Below, piece by piece: positions 39,001 to 51,300 of a DNA stretch of 64,000 bases. The notes under the pieces were generated by a model. That model searched no databases. It was not told the origin of the DNA and worked only from the letters and a program-made list of their open reading frames with translations. The stretch's first letter is position 1; each line of letters opens with the position of its first letter. The DNA is from Allomyces arbusculus (lineage: Eukaryota; Blastocladiomycota; Blastocladiomycetes; Blastocladiales; Blastocladiaceae). A program made the position numbers and the translations under genes. The DNA lies in assembly GCA_027604705.1 (NCBI GenBank), contig JADHYV010000067.1, positions 35,729-99,728 of the forward strand. The letters run 5' to 3'.

Positions 39001-40762
39001 ATGCTCCACCCCCGGCTGCGACCCGCACGCCTCCGCGCCGCCATCAGCGTCCTGCCGCGGCCAGCCCGCGTTATCGCCCGCGCGCTCGCCACCACCACCT
39101 CTGCCTCCACCACGCCCACGTCCCGCGACCCGCCCGCCGGCATCTACATCCACTTCCCGTACTGCACGCACCGGTGCACCTACTGCGCGTTCAACGTCTA
39201 CGCGCACCCACCTGCGGGCGCGCCGCCGCCGCTCGTCGAGGCCTACGTGAAAGAACTCACGCACGCGCTGACCGAAGAAGTGCCCGGGCGCACGTGGGAC
39301 ATCAAGTCGGTGTATTTTGGTGGCGGGACGCCGTCGTTGGCGCCGCTGGGTGCGTTTTGGGAGAGAGTCGGGGGGTGGGTGGGTGGGGGGGGGGGGGGAG
39401 GAGGTGCCTTGATGGGACACGGAGCGCTGACGCACGTCGGATCTGGTCGGACTGGGTCTAGAATTCTTTGAGCGCACGCTCGCCGCGATCCACCAGCACG
39501 CCACCTCGGTCGCTCCGGACGCCGAGATCACGGTCGAGGCCAACCCGTCGGTACGTACGCCCTGCCCCCCTCCCCCCCCCCCCTCCCTCCATCCCTCCCT
39601 CTTTTCGCACCCGCTCACGAGACGCGCGCTTCGACGACGGCAGGACATCACGCTCGACAAGTTACACGCCTGGCGCGCGCACGGCGTGAACCGGCTCTCG
39701 ATTGGCGTGCAGGCGCTCGACGACGCGACGTTGCGCCTCTTCGAGCGCGACCATACTGCGCAGCAGGCGTTACGCGCGGTGGAGCTGGCGAAAAAAGTGT
39801 TTCCGGATCGCATTTCTCTGGATTTCATTTGGGGAAGGCCGGGCCAGTCGGTGCGGTCGTGGAAGAATGAGTTGCGGGTCCGTACGTTGCACGTTGGGGA
39901 AGCGAAGAAGAAAGGGGGGGGGGGGGGGGATGGGGGTGCTGACGATTAGGTGGGAGGGTAGCGGATTTTGGGGATTGCCGATGGCCACTTGTCGCTGTAC
40001 CAGTTGACGCTTGAGCGCGGCACGCGGTCCGTTTTGGATTTCATCAGTTGAGACGTGCGTGCCGACATGAACTGACCTTGCGCGCGAATCCACACGCTGC
40101 AGCCTCGTCCGCGCACTCAACACCGACGAAGACTTACCCGCAATGCCGTCCGACGACGAGCTCGCCGACATGTACGAGGCGACGGTCCAGGTCCGTCCCT
40201 CCCCTTCTTCACCCGCGCAGCGCGACGGCAAGCTGATGGCCGTTTTCGAGTGACGGCGGCGTAGATCACGGCCGCACACGACGTCCACCAATACGAAGTC
40301 TCGAGTTTTGCGCGGTCCCACGCGAACAAGGCCGTGCACAATTCGGGTTACTGGCGCGGGCACGAGTACATTGGGGTCGGGCCCGGCGCACACGGGTGTA
40401 TCGCGCGCCGTGGACCCGGGACGCGCGACAAGACCTACCGCATCATGTCCCCCTCGGCATGGGCGGCCACCTGCCACGCGTCGGGCCACGGGATGTTGAA
40501 GCGCGCGAAAATGACTAGGCGCGCAGTGGCCGAGGAGAGGGTCGTGTTGGGGCTGCGGATGGTGCGGGACGGGTTGGTGATGGATGAGGACGTCAAGGAG
40601 GTGTTGGACGGCGAGCAGGTGGAGAAGATGGTGGCGGACGGGTTCTTGGAGTGGACGGAAAATGGGGTCAGGTGTACGAGGAAAGGGTTGGCGGTCGTGG
40701 ATGCGGTCGTGCCACGGGTGTTGCGCCCAGAGGAGGGGGTGGGGGAGCGAGTGCTGCAGTAG
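39001..40762 (+). CDS. RSAD1: Mitochondrial HemW-type radical SAM protein (RSAD1)
   Basis: Six exons: 39001-39349, 39462-39550, 39644-39877, 39962-40026, 40103-40190 and 40265-40762, giving 440 aa (human RSAD1 is of similar size). The N-terminus is Arg/Ala/Thr rich, consistent with mitochondrial import. The radical SAM cluster motif is FPYCTHRCTYCAFNVY (CxxxCxxC), followed by KSVYFGGGTPS, ITVEANPS, NRLSIGVQALDDATLRLFER, SLDFIWGRPGQS, HLSLYQLTLERGTR, HQYEVSSFARS and YIGVGPGAHG. These follow the HemN/HemW order, but the CxxxCxYC context is that of HemW, a haem-binding chaperone thought to deliver haem to respiratory proteins, rather than coproporphyrinogen oxidase. Introns 1-3 contain long G or C homopolymers. 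Confidence 0.9.
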
Positions 40763-41140
40763 CAGAGAGGGTGGATGGGGGGGGGAGAAGGTGGCACATC
40801 GCATTACCTCGTATAAATCGGCCCTTGATAGCGAGAAACTCGACGTGACAGGAGTGCGAATGCGTGCTGATCACTGGGAAATTCGTCCAGGAGTGCGCGG
40901 GATCAGGACAACTTGGCCTCTCGAGCCTTGACAGCAGAGGGCGGCTGTGCGCCCACGAAGACAATTTGAACAGACACCGAGAAACGGAATTGAGATTGCT
41001 AGAATACGGCTACATGTACAAACTGAAATATTAACCAACGTGATCCCGTCTTGGGGACCCCCCGCGTCTACAAATACCTACTTATCTACAAAAAACCCAA
41101 AACCAAAAAAATTCGCGACGCGCCCAGCGAATCGACCTCC
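40763..41140. other. Convergent 3' region, RSAD1 / class C GPCR
   Basis: 378 nt between two stop codons, more AT-rich towards 41000-41110. No gene seen. Confidence 0.5.
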
Positions 41141-44100
41141 TTACTTTGGTGCCGGCGCCATGTCCTTGATCGCCGCCGCCCACGCCGCGTTTCCGTCACG
41201 CCCGCCCATCGCCGGCCCGCTGCGACCGATCATGGACGCCGTTGGCGCGTTCATCGACTGCTGCATGCGCATCGTGCTCAACGGACCTGACATGGGGCCG
41301 CCCGTCACGTTGCTTGTGCCATTACCGCGGCTCGATCCGCCACCGGACTTGGAGAAGACGAGGCAGTGCACGCTACACACCAAGGATCGGCAGTCAGCAT
41401 TTCCAACCCCGACAAGTCAAAAAACGGGTGGAAAAGAGAGGAAATACCTCAGGGCTTTCACCCATTTCTGTTTGTCGTCGTTCTTAGCGAACTGAATGAC
41501 GAAACTCTTACTGTCCGCCCTCAACTCGAGACACAACGGATAACTGGGCGGATCCGGATCAAACTGGAGGCTCCGGAGCTTGAATAGCGTTCCCTGCTCC
41601 GTGTTATTCGTCAAACGCGTGATTCCGAGGAACCTGGTGGAGTCCGAAGTCAGATCAAGTCGAGATTAGCGACGTTGCGCGCGTCGCGCTCGTGAACACG
41701 TACCCTTCAAGCGCGAACAGCGTAATCCGGTTCGTGTGCCACGTCTCAAAAAGCTTGTTGGCAACCTACATCAGCGTACGAGGAGGTCAGTTGTCGGAAC
41801 GTCAAGTGGGATCAATTGACCATGCGCGGCCAAATGTGAGATAACGCCGTACCTTGACAGGGTATTTGCCGGACATGGTCGACATTTTGCCGGGCATGTG
41901 CTCGGCCGAGGACGTGCCATCGTTCGACGACCCATTGTCGCCCGAGTAACTCATCTTCACGCCCGACCCCTTGGCCGCCTTCTTGCTCTCCATGTAGGGC
42001 ACGAGCGCGATGCGGCCGACGAGCGCGGCAAACGAGAAGCCCGCGGCGTACATGACGACAAAGGTCTTGATGAACCAGGCGGCGAGCGCAAACGACTAGA
42101 CGGAAAAAAATCCACGAAGGTGAGCAAATCGCGCCAAACCGCAAGTCGGACACGTAGGAGTCAAAGCAGCGCACCTCGGTCGCGAGGTACAAGAACGGCG
42201 TGACAACAACACCGCACAAGAAAATATTCTGCGCCGTGTAGGCGATAAACTTGGACTCGCGGAACAGACTGTAGGCCTTGCGCGTGTGGAACGCGAGCAC
42301 CGTCACGAGACCGAGCAGCAACGCGTTGTAGACGAGCGTGATCGTTTGGAAGAGCGTGTCGAGCGTTGCGTTGCGCGACGCGCACTTGTACGAGACCGAC
42401 GTGGCCGTGGCCATGAGCGTGGGCTCGAGCGGGGCCACGAGCGTCCATGCCGCGGAAATGCCGGTCTGGATGAGCAGGATCGCAATGCACCCGAGAAAAA
42501 GACGCGTGTCGCTGAGCTTGTTCAGCTTGGCGAGTTGACGGTTGTCTATCGGGGAACAGGAAGGGTGTCAGTTGCTGCGATCAGCGCAAATGAGGGGGTG
42601 GAGAAGAGTGACGTACCAAAGACCTTGAAGATGCGGTACGCCTTGGCCGCGACGGCCGACAAGACGAGCTGCAGGCCAATCACAAACATCCACGTCTGCA
42701 AGTTGCACGTCAACGTGGAGGGAATGCCGATCCACAAGAAAATCGTCGCGAGCACCATGACGATCCCGACCGAGATCTGCAGCAAAAAAAACAATGCCAT
42801 TGACTTGACCGACGCGTGCTCGCGCTGCGTGACGAGGTAGACCGTGGAGGCAATCACGATCAAGATCAGGAGCGCGTCGATGCCCATGATAATGATTCCG
42901 CCAATGGAATTGTACGTGACGTAGGCGAGCATCGAGCTGGGCCGGTCCGGCGGAATCGACGAAGACCCGCCGAAAAACTTGACGGCCGTCGACGATGCTG
43001 TCAACGACGCCGACGCCGTGGCCGCGAGCGTGTAGACCACGTTCGACTGGCCATTCCACAGGTTGCGGAGAGTGTAGTCGGCAATCCGGTCGGCGTTCTC
43101 GTCAAAGCTCACTGCGCCCGAAACACCATCCAACTTGTCGACAAAGTCCTTGATTGTCATCGACGACGGGTACGCGCGCTGGTTCACCTTGTCGACGCCA
43201 ATCGACCCGGCCAGCTTGACAATCCCGCGCGCCATGGTCTGCAAACAGTCGGCGAACAAGGTCGCCGTCGCGGCCAATCCTTGCCGCCCGGGGTACTTGG
43301 CCTGGTACGCCGACCAAAACGCCTGAAACTGCGGTCCTTGCGTCGTCGGGAACGCCACGAGCACGCCATTGCTGTTCTCGCGGTCCGTGTCCGAGTACTT
43401 GTTTCCCTGCGCGTAAAGCGTGTCGGCCAAGTCGTTCACGCCGTCACTGCCAATCCAACTATGTACGTTGTGGGTGGTAGCACGTCAGAATTTGCGTCGA
43501 ATCACCGTTCCACGACCGTCAAATCGAATCAAGAACAGCGTACACCCAGTCGGCAGCGATCATACCACGCGCGCGCGCCTGGCGGGCAATCGGAATGAAG
43601 TCTGCAGTCGTGCCGAGAAACACGACAATGCGCGTGCCCGACGACTGGATCGCGTCGAGCTCGTGAGTGTAATCGGCCTGCACGTCCGACGTCGTGAACG
43701 ATTGCGAGGTCGTGATGGTAATTTCTTGGTTGACGGCCTCGTTTGAGAAAGTGGTCTACGACGTTTCGGGTAGCGCATTAGGCTAGCGCGTTAGAATACG
43801 TGACTTGATTCCCGGTTCGAAGTCGCCGAATGCAATCAAGAAAACGCCGTACCATGATGCCCTGACCGTACGAGTCACCGGCAAACATAATCGCGACCGA
43901 GTGCCAGCCCATGAGCCGCACGAACCGGGCAATGAACGCGCCCTGAACCGAGTCCGGCTATTGCAGCAGGGAAAACACACTCGCAGTCAGCAAGATGACC
44001 AACCAAATCACAGGGACCCAATCAACAAAATCAACGTACTGGAATCGTGCGGTAAAAGTAGCGGTACTCCTGCTTGTTCGAGAGCGTCGGCGAGGTCGCA

Positions 44101-44608
44101 CTGCCCGAACACTGCCACATTTGAAACTGATTGGCCGCGAGGGCCATAGGGATCGTAATTGTCGACCCCTTTTCGCCAATCAGGCCGACAGCGCCGTCCT
44201 TGGCCGCGTCAAAGACCGACTTGACGGCAGGCGCCAGCGACTTGCCTGTGTCCTTGAAGTCGAGCTGGAACGTGTGGTTGCCATTGGCGCCGGCCCACGC
44301 GTTTACTTGGTCGAGCGCCACCTTGAGCGACTCTTCGATGCTGACGACGGTACCGGACGTGACTGCGCGCGGGAACGAGCGGGTGGGGAAGATTGTTGAG
44401 GGGATGAACGTGCGAAAAACAGACGCAGAGCAAGCCGGAAAAATGCAAACGTACCCTTGTTCTCGGTCTCTGGCAACGAAACGACAATCTTGAACGTGCC
44501 GCCCGCAGCTAGGACGGGCAGCGTAACTGCCGCGAGGACCAGGAACAGAGCGACGCCAGCCAAGCCGGCGGCGGCCACGTATCGTGGCGAGCTGCCGGAA
44601 AACCGCAT
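41141..44608 (-). CDS. Class C (GABA-B-type) GPCR with C-terminal PH-like domain
   Basis: Ten exons: 44608-44455, 44362-44040, 43957-43853, 43755-43544, 43458-42617, 42545-42175, 42095-41853, 41765-41704, 41633-41448 and 41372-41141, giving 909 aa. It has a signal peptide (to about residue 35), then a periplasmic-binding/Venus-flytrap ligand domain (about 45-420) with VGLIGEKGSTITIPMALAA, MGWHSVAIMFAGDSYGQG and WVWIGSDGVNDLADTLY. Seven membrane segments run from about residue 448 to 715, with Cys before TM3 (LTCNLQTWMFVIGLQLVLS) and, after TM3, AKAYRIFKVFDNRQLAKLNK, as in GABA-B-like receptors. Exons 7-9 then encode KLFETWHTNRITLFALEG and, after the splice, IQFAKNDDKQKWVKALR, which fits a PH domain with its invariant C-terminal Trp. 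Ligand unknown; probably a plasma-membrane receptor signalling through G proteins and phosphoinositide binding (inference). Confidence 0.87.
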
Positions 44609-45395
44609 GGCGAGCGAAGGTATGCTGAAGAGATAGCGCGCCGTGGAGCAGTTGGCCGTGGTTGAGCTTGCAAAGAGCCGGTCCGGTCCCAAGTCTATAT
44701 CAGTCTATCTTGGCCGGGGTCGAAGGTGGAGGGAAAGGTCCAAGGGACGGTGAAGATAAAGGCGATGAGATGTGCCGAGAGAGGAAGGCTGGTCGGGGGA
44801 CATCAAGGGGACCGACTCTTACCTCGGCCCCGCCGCTGTCTCCAACAAGATTGCGCCGTCATTCATGATCACTCCAACGTCGAAGCCGAGGCCGACGGGA
44901 ATGGCGGGCGGGCGGGCGATGCGCGCGGCGACGCCGGATGAGCAATGTTGTTCTCGAACTGGATGGGCCGCATCAAGCAACGCAGCGCAACGGCCAAGGC
45001 AGCAACTCGTGGCCCAGCGTCGAATATTGATATTCATCATCGTCGCTTGGTTGCGCACGGCGACAACTTGCTCATAGTCATCAGGTCCTGTCAGTGCGTC
45101 GCGAGTTTAGCCTCGGGTCGCACAGTTCGCCACAGCGAAGAAAGAGGCGACGCCGGCAACGCACGGTTTGGCGCAGCGATCGCTCGATTTGATATTTTAT
45201 AGAGCCCCATGTGATCGCGTCCTTGCGGCTGGCAAAAATATACCTGAACACAAAACCGCACAAAACCCCCGGCACAAGCACACACAGCTGATTGTTCTTC
45301 CTGCCTTCTCGCTTGTCTCGCTTGTTCATGAACAAAAATCGCTTTGTGCGACGGTTCCAAACGGGCGCACGGCGTGGCCCATCCGCCCATGCTCG
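44609..45395. other. Spacer between GPCR and CTU1
   Basis: About 790 nt. It contains the GPCR promoter; the plus strand at 44694-44702 reads TCTATATCA, a weak TATA candidate about 90 nt from the ATG. The rest is CTU1 3' sequence. No gene recognised. Confidence 0.45.
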
Positions 45396-46911
45396 TCACA
45401 GCTCCATGAGCGCACCGCGTGACGCCAACCTGGGCGAGTCGTCGTTGGCGACACCAACTCCCCTTGCGGTCGCAGCGGCGGCTGCGGCACTGCGGGTGGA
45501 GAGGGCGGTCGATGGTTCGCTGCTGTTAACGCCAGCCGCCGGCGGCGGTGGCGGTGGCGACGCCGCCGAGGTGGGCGACGCCCGTGCACTGGCGGCCTCG
45601 AGCCGGACATTGGCCATGTGCTCAATCGTGCGCCCGAGTGTTTCAGGGCTCGTGGCCTCCTGCAGGTTGTGGCGGCGGCGCTATATATTTCACCAGTCTT
45701 GACGCGTCAGTCCAACCCAATCCCTCCACTGACCGAGCGCTGAATCGCCACCAAACGCAACGTACCAACCGATCAGTCTTGCCGATCCCGAGCTGCGGCA
45801 AACCTCGGTTCAGTCCCTCGAGCAGGACACACGCCTTGCACACGCGCTGCGACGACATGTACCCGCACCGCTCGCACTCGCCGGCGTCGCGCTGCACGGG
45901 CTTCTCGCCGCGCGCGAGTGCCACCGGCGCCGGCTTCGCCGATGGTGGGTCCGAGGGCGCGGAAAAGGCCTCGCCTGAGTGGATAATGTCGAGGATCGCC
46001 GAGGGTCGAATAGCTTCGAGGTCCTTGAGGAACGTGCGCGCGTACCCGCGGTAGGCCTGTGGCGCGTAGATGCATTCGGTGGAAAAGTAATCGAGGTTCT
46101 TGAAGTAGGCGTACCTGCGGAAACGTATCGGGGAGGGTCAGCGGAGAGCACGAGGGAGTGAATCAGATGGAAATGGGCACGAACATGACAATTTCCTTCT
46201 CGTACGTGTACTTGAAGGGCTTGCTGCGCTTGATGGTGCCGTCGTTGTTGTTGAGGATCGCCGTGCATCGCTGCAGCCGTGCAAAGTCGCCGCGCAAGAC
46301 TGGAAAGACACCATCGCGTCAGTTTTGCTCGCAGATCGTCACCGCACAAGGCACCACACTGCAACCGCAAACGTACTGTTCATCAGCACCGTCTCAGCAA
46401 TATCGTCTGCGTTATGCCCCGTCACAATGTGATCCACGCCCAGCAACACGGCCCCTCGATCGAGCGCCTGCCGGCGAAACACGCCGCAAAACGTGCAATT
46501 ATTCTTGAGCCCGACCTGTGCGACAATCTCGTCCATGGTCCACCCGTACAAGTCACCATACGACACGATCTTCAGCGGCAGGCCGTACTGGACCTGGTTG
46601 CGCTGCACCGTCGCGAGCGAATCGTCGCGATAACCTGTGATTCCTTCGTCGACCGAGAGCAACACCAGGTCGAGCCCATAGTCGTAGCGCTGGTTGAGCA
46701 AGTGCAGCACATGCGCGAGCACGGTCGAGTCCTTGCCGCCGGACGCGCCAATGGCCACTTTTTCGCCGCGACAGAAAAGATGGTTTGTCGTGATGGTCTC
46801 GTGAATTTCGGTTTCAAAGGCCAGGTAGAAGCAGGCCTTGCACACGGATTCGCCCGTCTTGGGGCGCTTGAGCGCGGCGCGCGCCGTCGTGCATCGCTGG
46901 CACGCTGGCAT
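45396..46911 (-). CDS. CTU1: Cytoplasmic tRNA 2-thiolation protein 1 (Ncs6/CTU1)
   Basis: Four exons: 46911-46377, 46299-46185, 46114-45766 and 45659-45396, giving 420 aa. The N-terminal zinc site [14 protein letters not shown] and [12 protein letters not shown] is followed by the PP-loop ATPase motif [16 protein letters not shown], then [52 protein letters not shown] (across two introns), [19 protein letters not shown] and the C-terminal zinc site [20 protein letters not shown]. With Ctu2 and the Urm1 relay the enzyme makes the 2-thio group of mcm5s2U34 in cytosolic tRNAs. After the usual end ([10 protein letters not shown]) the fourth exon adds about 88 residues ([18 protein letters not shown] then Ala/Pro-rich), a lineage-specific tail. 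If that exon is not spliced in, the frame would instead end at 45643. Confidence 0.92.
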
Positions 46912-47242
46912 CGTGAGTTTGGTCGAGTATTCTTTGTATTGCAGCTAGTGGTCGCGCTTGGATGAGCGTTGGTGAGGCCGAAATTGACACCGGTGCAATC
47001 TGGCCACAAATTACGAATATCCGTTGTCGACGGGCAAAGGGGAAGGCGGCACGACAACCGATCACATGGTCTCGCACCGACCTGCGCGCAACGTCTCGCA
47101 CTTCCTGCTCGTCGAGTTGCTCGCCGACCTCACAACCTGCTGGGCACGCACGCCGCTCCGTTCAGCACGACACCGCCTTTGATTTTGCGCAACCAACCGT
47201 CTCCACCGCCAATCACCCGTTCCAGCACCCATCTGCACAACT
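46912..47242. promoter_or_regulatory. Divergent promoter region, CTU1 / WKF-domain gene
   Basis: 331 nt between the start codons; both promoters must lie here. No clear TATA. Confidence 0.45.
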
Positions 47243-48076
47243 ATGGCCGACCCTGCCGCACCAAACAAGAAGCGATCGCGCGCCGCCTCGGATCAACCTA
47301 CTTCAACAACCGCCGCGGCACCGTCGAAGCGACCGAAAAAGAAGCTCTCGATGCGCGTCAACGCCGCCTACGCCGAGCTCGAGAGCAGGCCCGCCAAGCC
47401 CACGCACACAGTCTTCAACGACGACGGCGAGGTCGAGGATGACAAGCCTGAACGCCCCGCCAAGTCCGCCGGTGCCGAAGGAGGGGATGCGGATGGTGAT
47501 GACGACGATGCCGGCGACGCGCCGCCGCGCAAGAGGTCTAAGAAGAAGAAGAAGGGCAAGAGTAAGAAGGGGTCGGCGGCGGTGACGAAGCGCCGTGATC
47601 CTGGTCCGTAGTTGTCTCCATTCTCCCCGTTTCGAAACTACCAAATCTAAATTCTTATTGCTCGCTTTTCATTAGACGACGAGCGCGATGAGGTCGTCGC
47701 CTACCTGCACGAATGGAAGGCCAACCGCGCGGCGTGGCGGTTCAACAAGAACAAGCAAGTGTGGCTGCTCAAGCACCTTTACACGCGCAACAAAATCCCG
47801 GATTCGGCGTTTGCGATTGCCGTTGAGTACCTCGAGGACCTGCGCGGTGTCGCACGCACGCGCGCGTTTGACGAGGCCAAGCGGATTGTTGAAAATGACG
47901 GGCGGGATCCGCAGATTGCACCGGACAACGCGGCGGCCGACGGGGCCAGCGATGACGTGGAAAAGGAGGAGAAGGACGAGGACGAGGAAGCGGCCGAGGA
48001 GGAGGCCGAAGACGACGACGAGATGGCCACGTGGCGGCTTTCGCGCGCCGCCGAGTTGATGCGGATGCTCGGATAG
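47243..48076 (+). CDS. WKF-domain (C7orf50-like) nucleolar protein
   Basis: Two exons: 47243-47603 and 47676-48076 (donor GTCCGT), giving 253 aa. The first half is Lys-rich with several nuclear-localisation-like runs (SKRPKKKLS, RKRSKKKKKGKSKKG). Exon 2 encodes the WKF domain: VVAYLHEWKANRAAWRFNKN, KQVWLLKHLYTRNKIPDSAF and AVEYLEDLRGVARTRAFDEA. The domain is named for its W-K-F signature and is found in human C7orf50 and fungal relatives that localise to the nucleolus; a role in ribosome biogenesis is suspected but not established. The C-terminal 60 residues are very acidic, ending MATWRLSRAAELMRMLG. It is the divergent neighbour of CTU1. Confidence 0.78.
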
Positions 48077-48300
48077 ATTGTGTGAGTGAGGGGTGTGAAA
48101 TGAATCTGGTTGTGCTTTCTGTGCTTGTCTCATTTTGCTGCTGCCAGCGTGCTCAATTTCTCGTTCAAACCGTTTTGATGGCCAAATCCTGTCCACCAGC
48201 GTCAATAAATACAGTCTTGTCATACACACAACGCCGCGAGGTCCGCTTCCCCTCCCTTCCTCCCTAGTCCGTCCATCCAGTCCTCCCAAGTACCTCCCCA
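48077..48300. other. Convergent 3' region, WKF gene / adenylyl cyclase
   Basis: 224 nt between two stop codons; includes AATAAATACA at 48205-48214, a possible polyadenylation signal on the plus strand. Confidence 0.45.
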
Positions 48301-51300
48301 CTAGACCGGCGCTCCCGGCATGGACGACGCTGATGTCCCCGACACCGTCAGCGACTGCCCGTAGACAGGCGCGCCGCGATTACTTGTCAGATACCCTGGT
48401 CTCGCAATGTCTGGCGGTGCCGATCTCGAACTGAACCGCGTGGTCGGTAATACCGCGACCGCCCCTGTTGCCGGCGCGCTCGATCCTTGAGCCCCTCCGG
48501 CCACTGCTCCTGTTGCCGTTTCCGTGGCAAGGGCGACCACAAACGGGGCGACCCCCCTCGCCGGGTCCGCGTACTGTTTCGCCTTGGCCGTCAACACAGC
48601 GACCAGCCACGGGGTCACACCCGGGGCCGTGAATGACGTGGCACTCACCGTCGCATTGGGCGTGCGTGCCGTCCGCGGTGCCGCGGCGGTCGCTTCCGCC
48701 AAGACAGCGGCCGAGGACGTGGTCACGTTGATGGTGATCGGTGCAGCCATAGGTTTCGCTGCGGTCGCCGTGGCATTCGCCACAACCTTATCCCACATCG
48801 CACACGCCGGGAGGACGCGGCCAGCAAGAACCAAATCAAGTCCCATCGCAAACGCTGCGAGCCACTGCGCCCACGCGACGGTCCCGAACGCGCCTTTCAC
48901 CGCTTGCGTGATCGCGCGCAGCAGTTTGCTGAGCAAAGCACGTGGCGCGAGGAGCGGGAGCGAGTCGGACTCGTACGCAGTGGCCACGAGGTGCAGGAGC
49001 CCGGCGATCGCGATAAGGCACGAGTAGTCGTTGGTCGTCAGCGTCGGCAGCATTGTGAGGAGGGCAGACATCGGGTCGCTCAATGCCACGGTCGCCGACC
49101 GTGCCGCCGCGGCTGCATCGCTCACGAGTTCCTGGTGACTCGTGGGAAGGTTTGCCGGCGTCGCTGCAAACACGGCGGCAGCAGCGGCGGTAGCGGCAGC
49201 AGTAGTGGCCGCGGCCACGGCCGAAGGGTTGCTGAATGCGGCGGTCGCGCCGGCGGGGACGCTAATACTCGTGCCGTTGGCCACGAACCCGGACCCGCCG
49301 CCGCCCGTGCGCGAAACTTGCCGTGTCCGCCAGTACCCGGACTCGAGCGTGATCCAGGCCATGAGCACGTGCGCCATGCGTGAGCGCAGCGCGCTGGGTT
49401 CCGCGTTCATGTGAAGCGCGCGTTGGCGGAGCTCGTGGACGTGCAGCGCGAATGGCGGGTCGATTTGGATCTGCTTGGAGCCCTTGAGTGTCACGTCTGT
49501 CATCGGTCATGGGAGGAAACATCAGTCAGAGCCATCACGATGCCAACACTAAGACTCAAGGACGTACCAAACAGGAAAATGACCGCGAGCGCAAAGAACC
49601 GTCCCTCCCACGACCGATCCTTGCACCGTGTCCACATATCGCTCGCATTCGCCTTGCACTCCGTGTGGTTCCCAAGCAACAAGTCCATGAGCAAGTGTAG
49701 TTTCCGTGCCGCAATCGTCGCCGCCAAGTTGCATTCGTTGCCCATCTTGACGACTTGCAGGCACTGGTTGCGCGCGGCCTCAATCTGCCCAAGCAAGAAC
49801 CCGACCGCGGCCGCACTCGCATGAATCAGGCACTGGTCCTCGAGCGACATGACGGGTCCATGTTCCGGCGGCACGCCTGAGTACGTGGCCAAGCCAATAC
49901 TCGACCGGTGCCCGATCCCGATCCCGTGCGCGGCCAGCAGCGGTGTCGGTGCCGAGACCGGCGCCGCAGCCGTGCCCTCGGTCAGCGGCTTCGGCCCCCC
50001 ACTCAATTTCCGGCCCGGGTTATTCGGATCGGCAACCATCATCCCACCCGGCCCACTCGCCTTCCGCTGCGACCCGACCGAGACAATCGACCCGGTGCGT
50101 ACGACCGCGTGCGACTCGGCCGCGACCGGGGGTGCTGTGAGAGCCGCGTGCCGCGCAACCGCCCACTGAATGCACTTGACCGACTTGCTGCGGTTCTGCT
50201 TGGTCGCGTACGTCGTGTACCCCGCGAGGGCCACGAGCGTCGCGGTCGTTGGGTCGGCGGGCATCGCGCGCGAGCTCAGATTGGCCGCGCGCCACATCAT
50301 GTATCGCCACTTGCGCAGCTGGTCTGTGCCCCAATACAGTTCGGCCAGCGACATGAAGACGGACCGCACGCGGAAGAGGCGGTCGAGGTCCGAGTCGGGC
50401 GGCGGTTTCGTGGACACTTGCTTGCGCCCGGCGCCGCCGGCCACTTTAATCAGGGCGGGCGCGGTGGGCGGTTGCAGCCGCAGGTACTCGATCCAGGCGG
50501 ACCATTCTTGCGCGAGGTACCGTTCCGGGAGCGGGTATCCAAGCAGCGCGAGCGCCGTTTTCAGCGCCACTTCCGCAAGGACGGTCTGCCGCGTCGCCAG
50601 GTAGGCATCGCCGAGTTCCTTGTGCCACCGTGCCTGGTCGAAATTCGTGTAGACGCGGTCGACGCCCGGAATCACGATCCGGCCAATGACATCGTCCTTG
50701 GTCAGCAACCCGCACTCGGCCATGGTCGCAATCAGCGCGCGCAGGTCCTCGTAGTGCCGAATCGCCTCTTGCACGGCGTGCGCGGCAAACTTCAAGTGCG
50801 CGATTTGCTCGAGGTATATGAGTTTCTTTTCGAGCATGCCGTCGACCTTGGAGTAGTGATCAAACACCTTGAGCACCAAATGGATCGACGACGCCGGAAT
50901 CCCCGCGCCCGCGCCCTGCAACGTGGACGAATGATGTCCACCGGTTCCAGCGGCCGACGCCGCATTCGTGCTCGCGAGCAGCTGGTTCTCAAAAAACCGT
51001 GCGAAGTTGAGGTGCAGCGTCTGCCGTTGCGACGCGAGCATCGTCGAGTAAATACTGTCGCGAATTACGGCGTTCTTGAACGAAATCATGGCATTCGGCA
51101 TAACGGTCGTCGGAATCACTAGGAACCCGTACTTGTCCTGCGCGTGAATGTCGCCGACCATTGTCTCCGTCTCGGCGAGCCGGCTCGCCGACTCCATGGC
51201 CGGTTTCGGCGGGAGCGGCACAGGCGCGGGCGCGGCCGAGGCGGGCGGCATCTGCGACGGCGATGGCGAAAGCCCGGCCTTCGGCGTGGTCGTCTTGGCG

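Noticed and set aside
39001-40762. Oxygen-independent coproporphyrinogen III oxidase (HemN)
   Set aside because: The CxxxCxYC context and length match HemW/RSAD1; the N-terminal residues typical of true HemN are absent.
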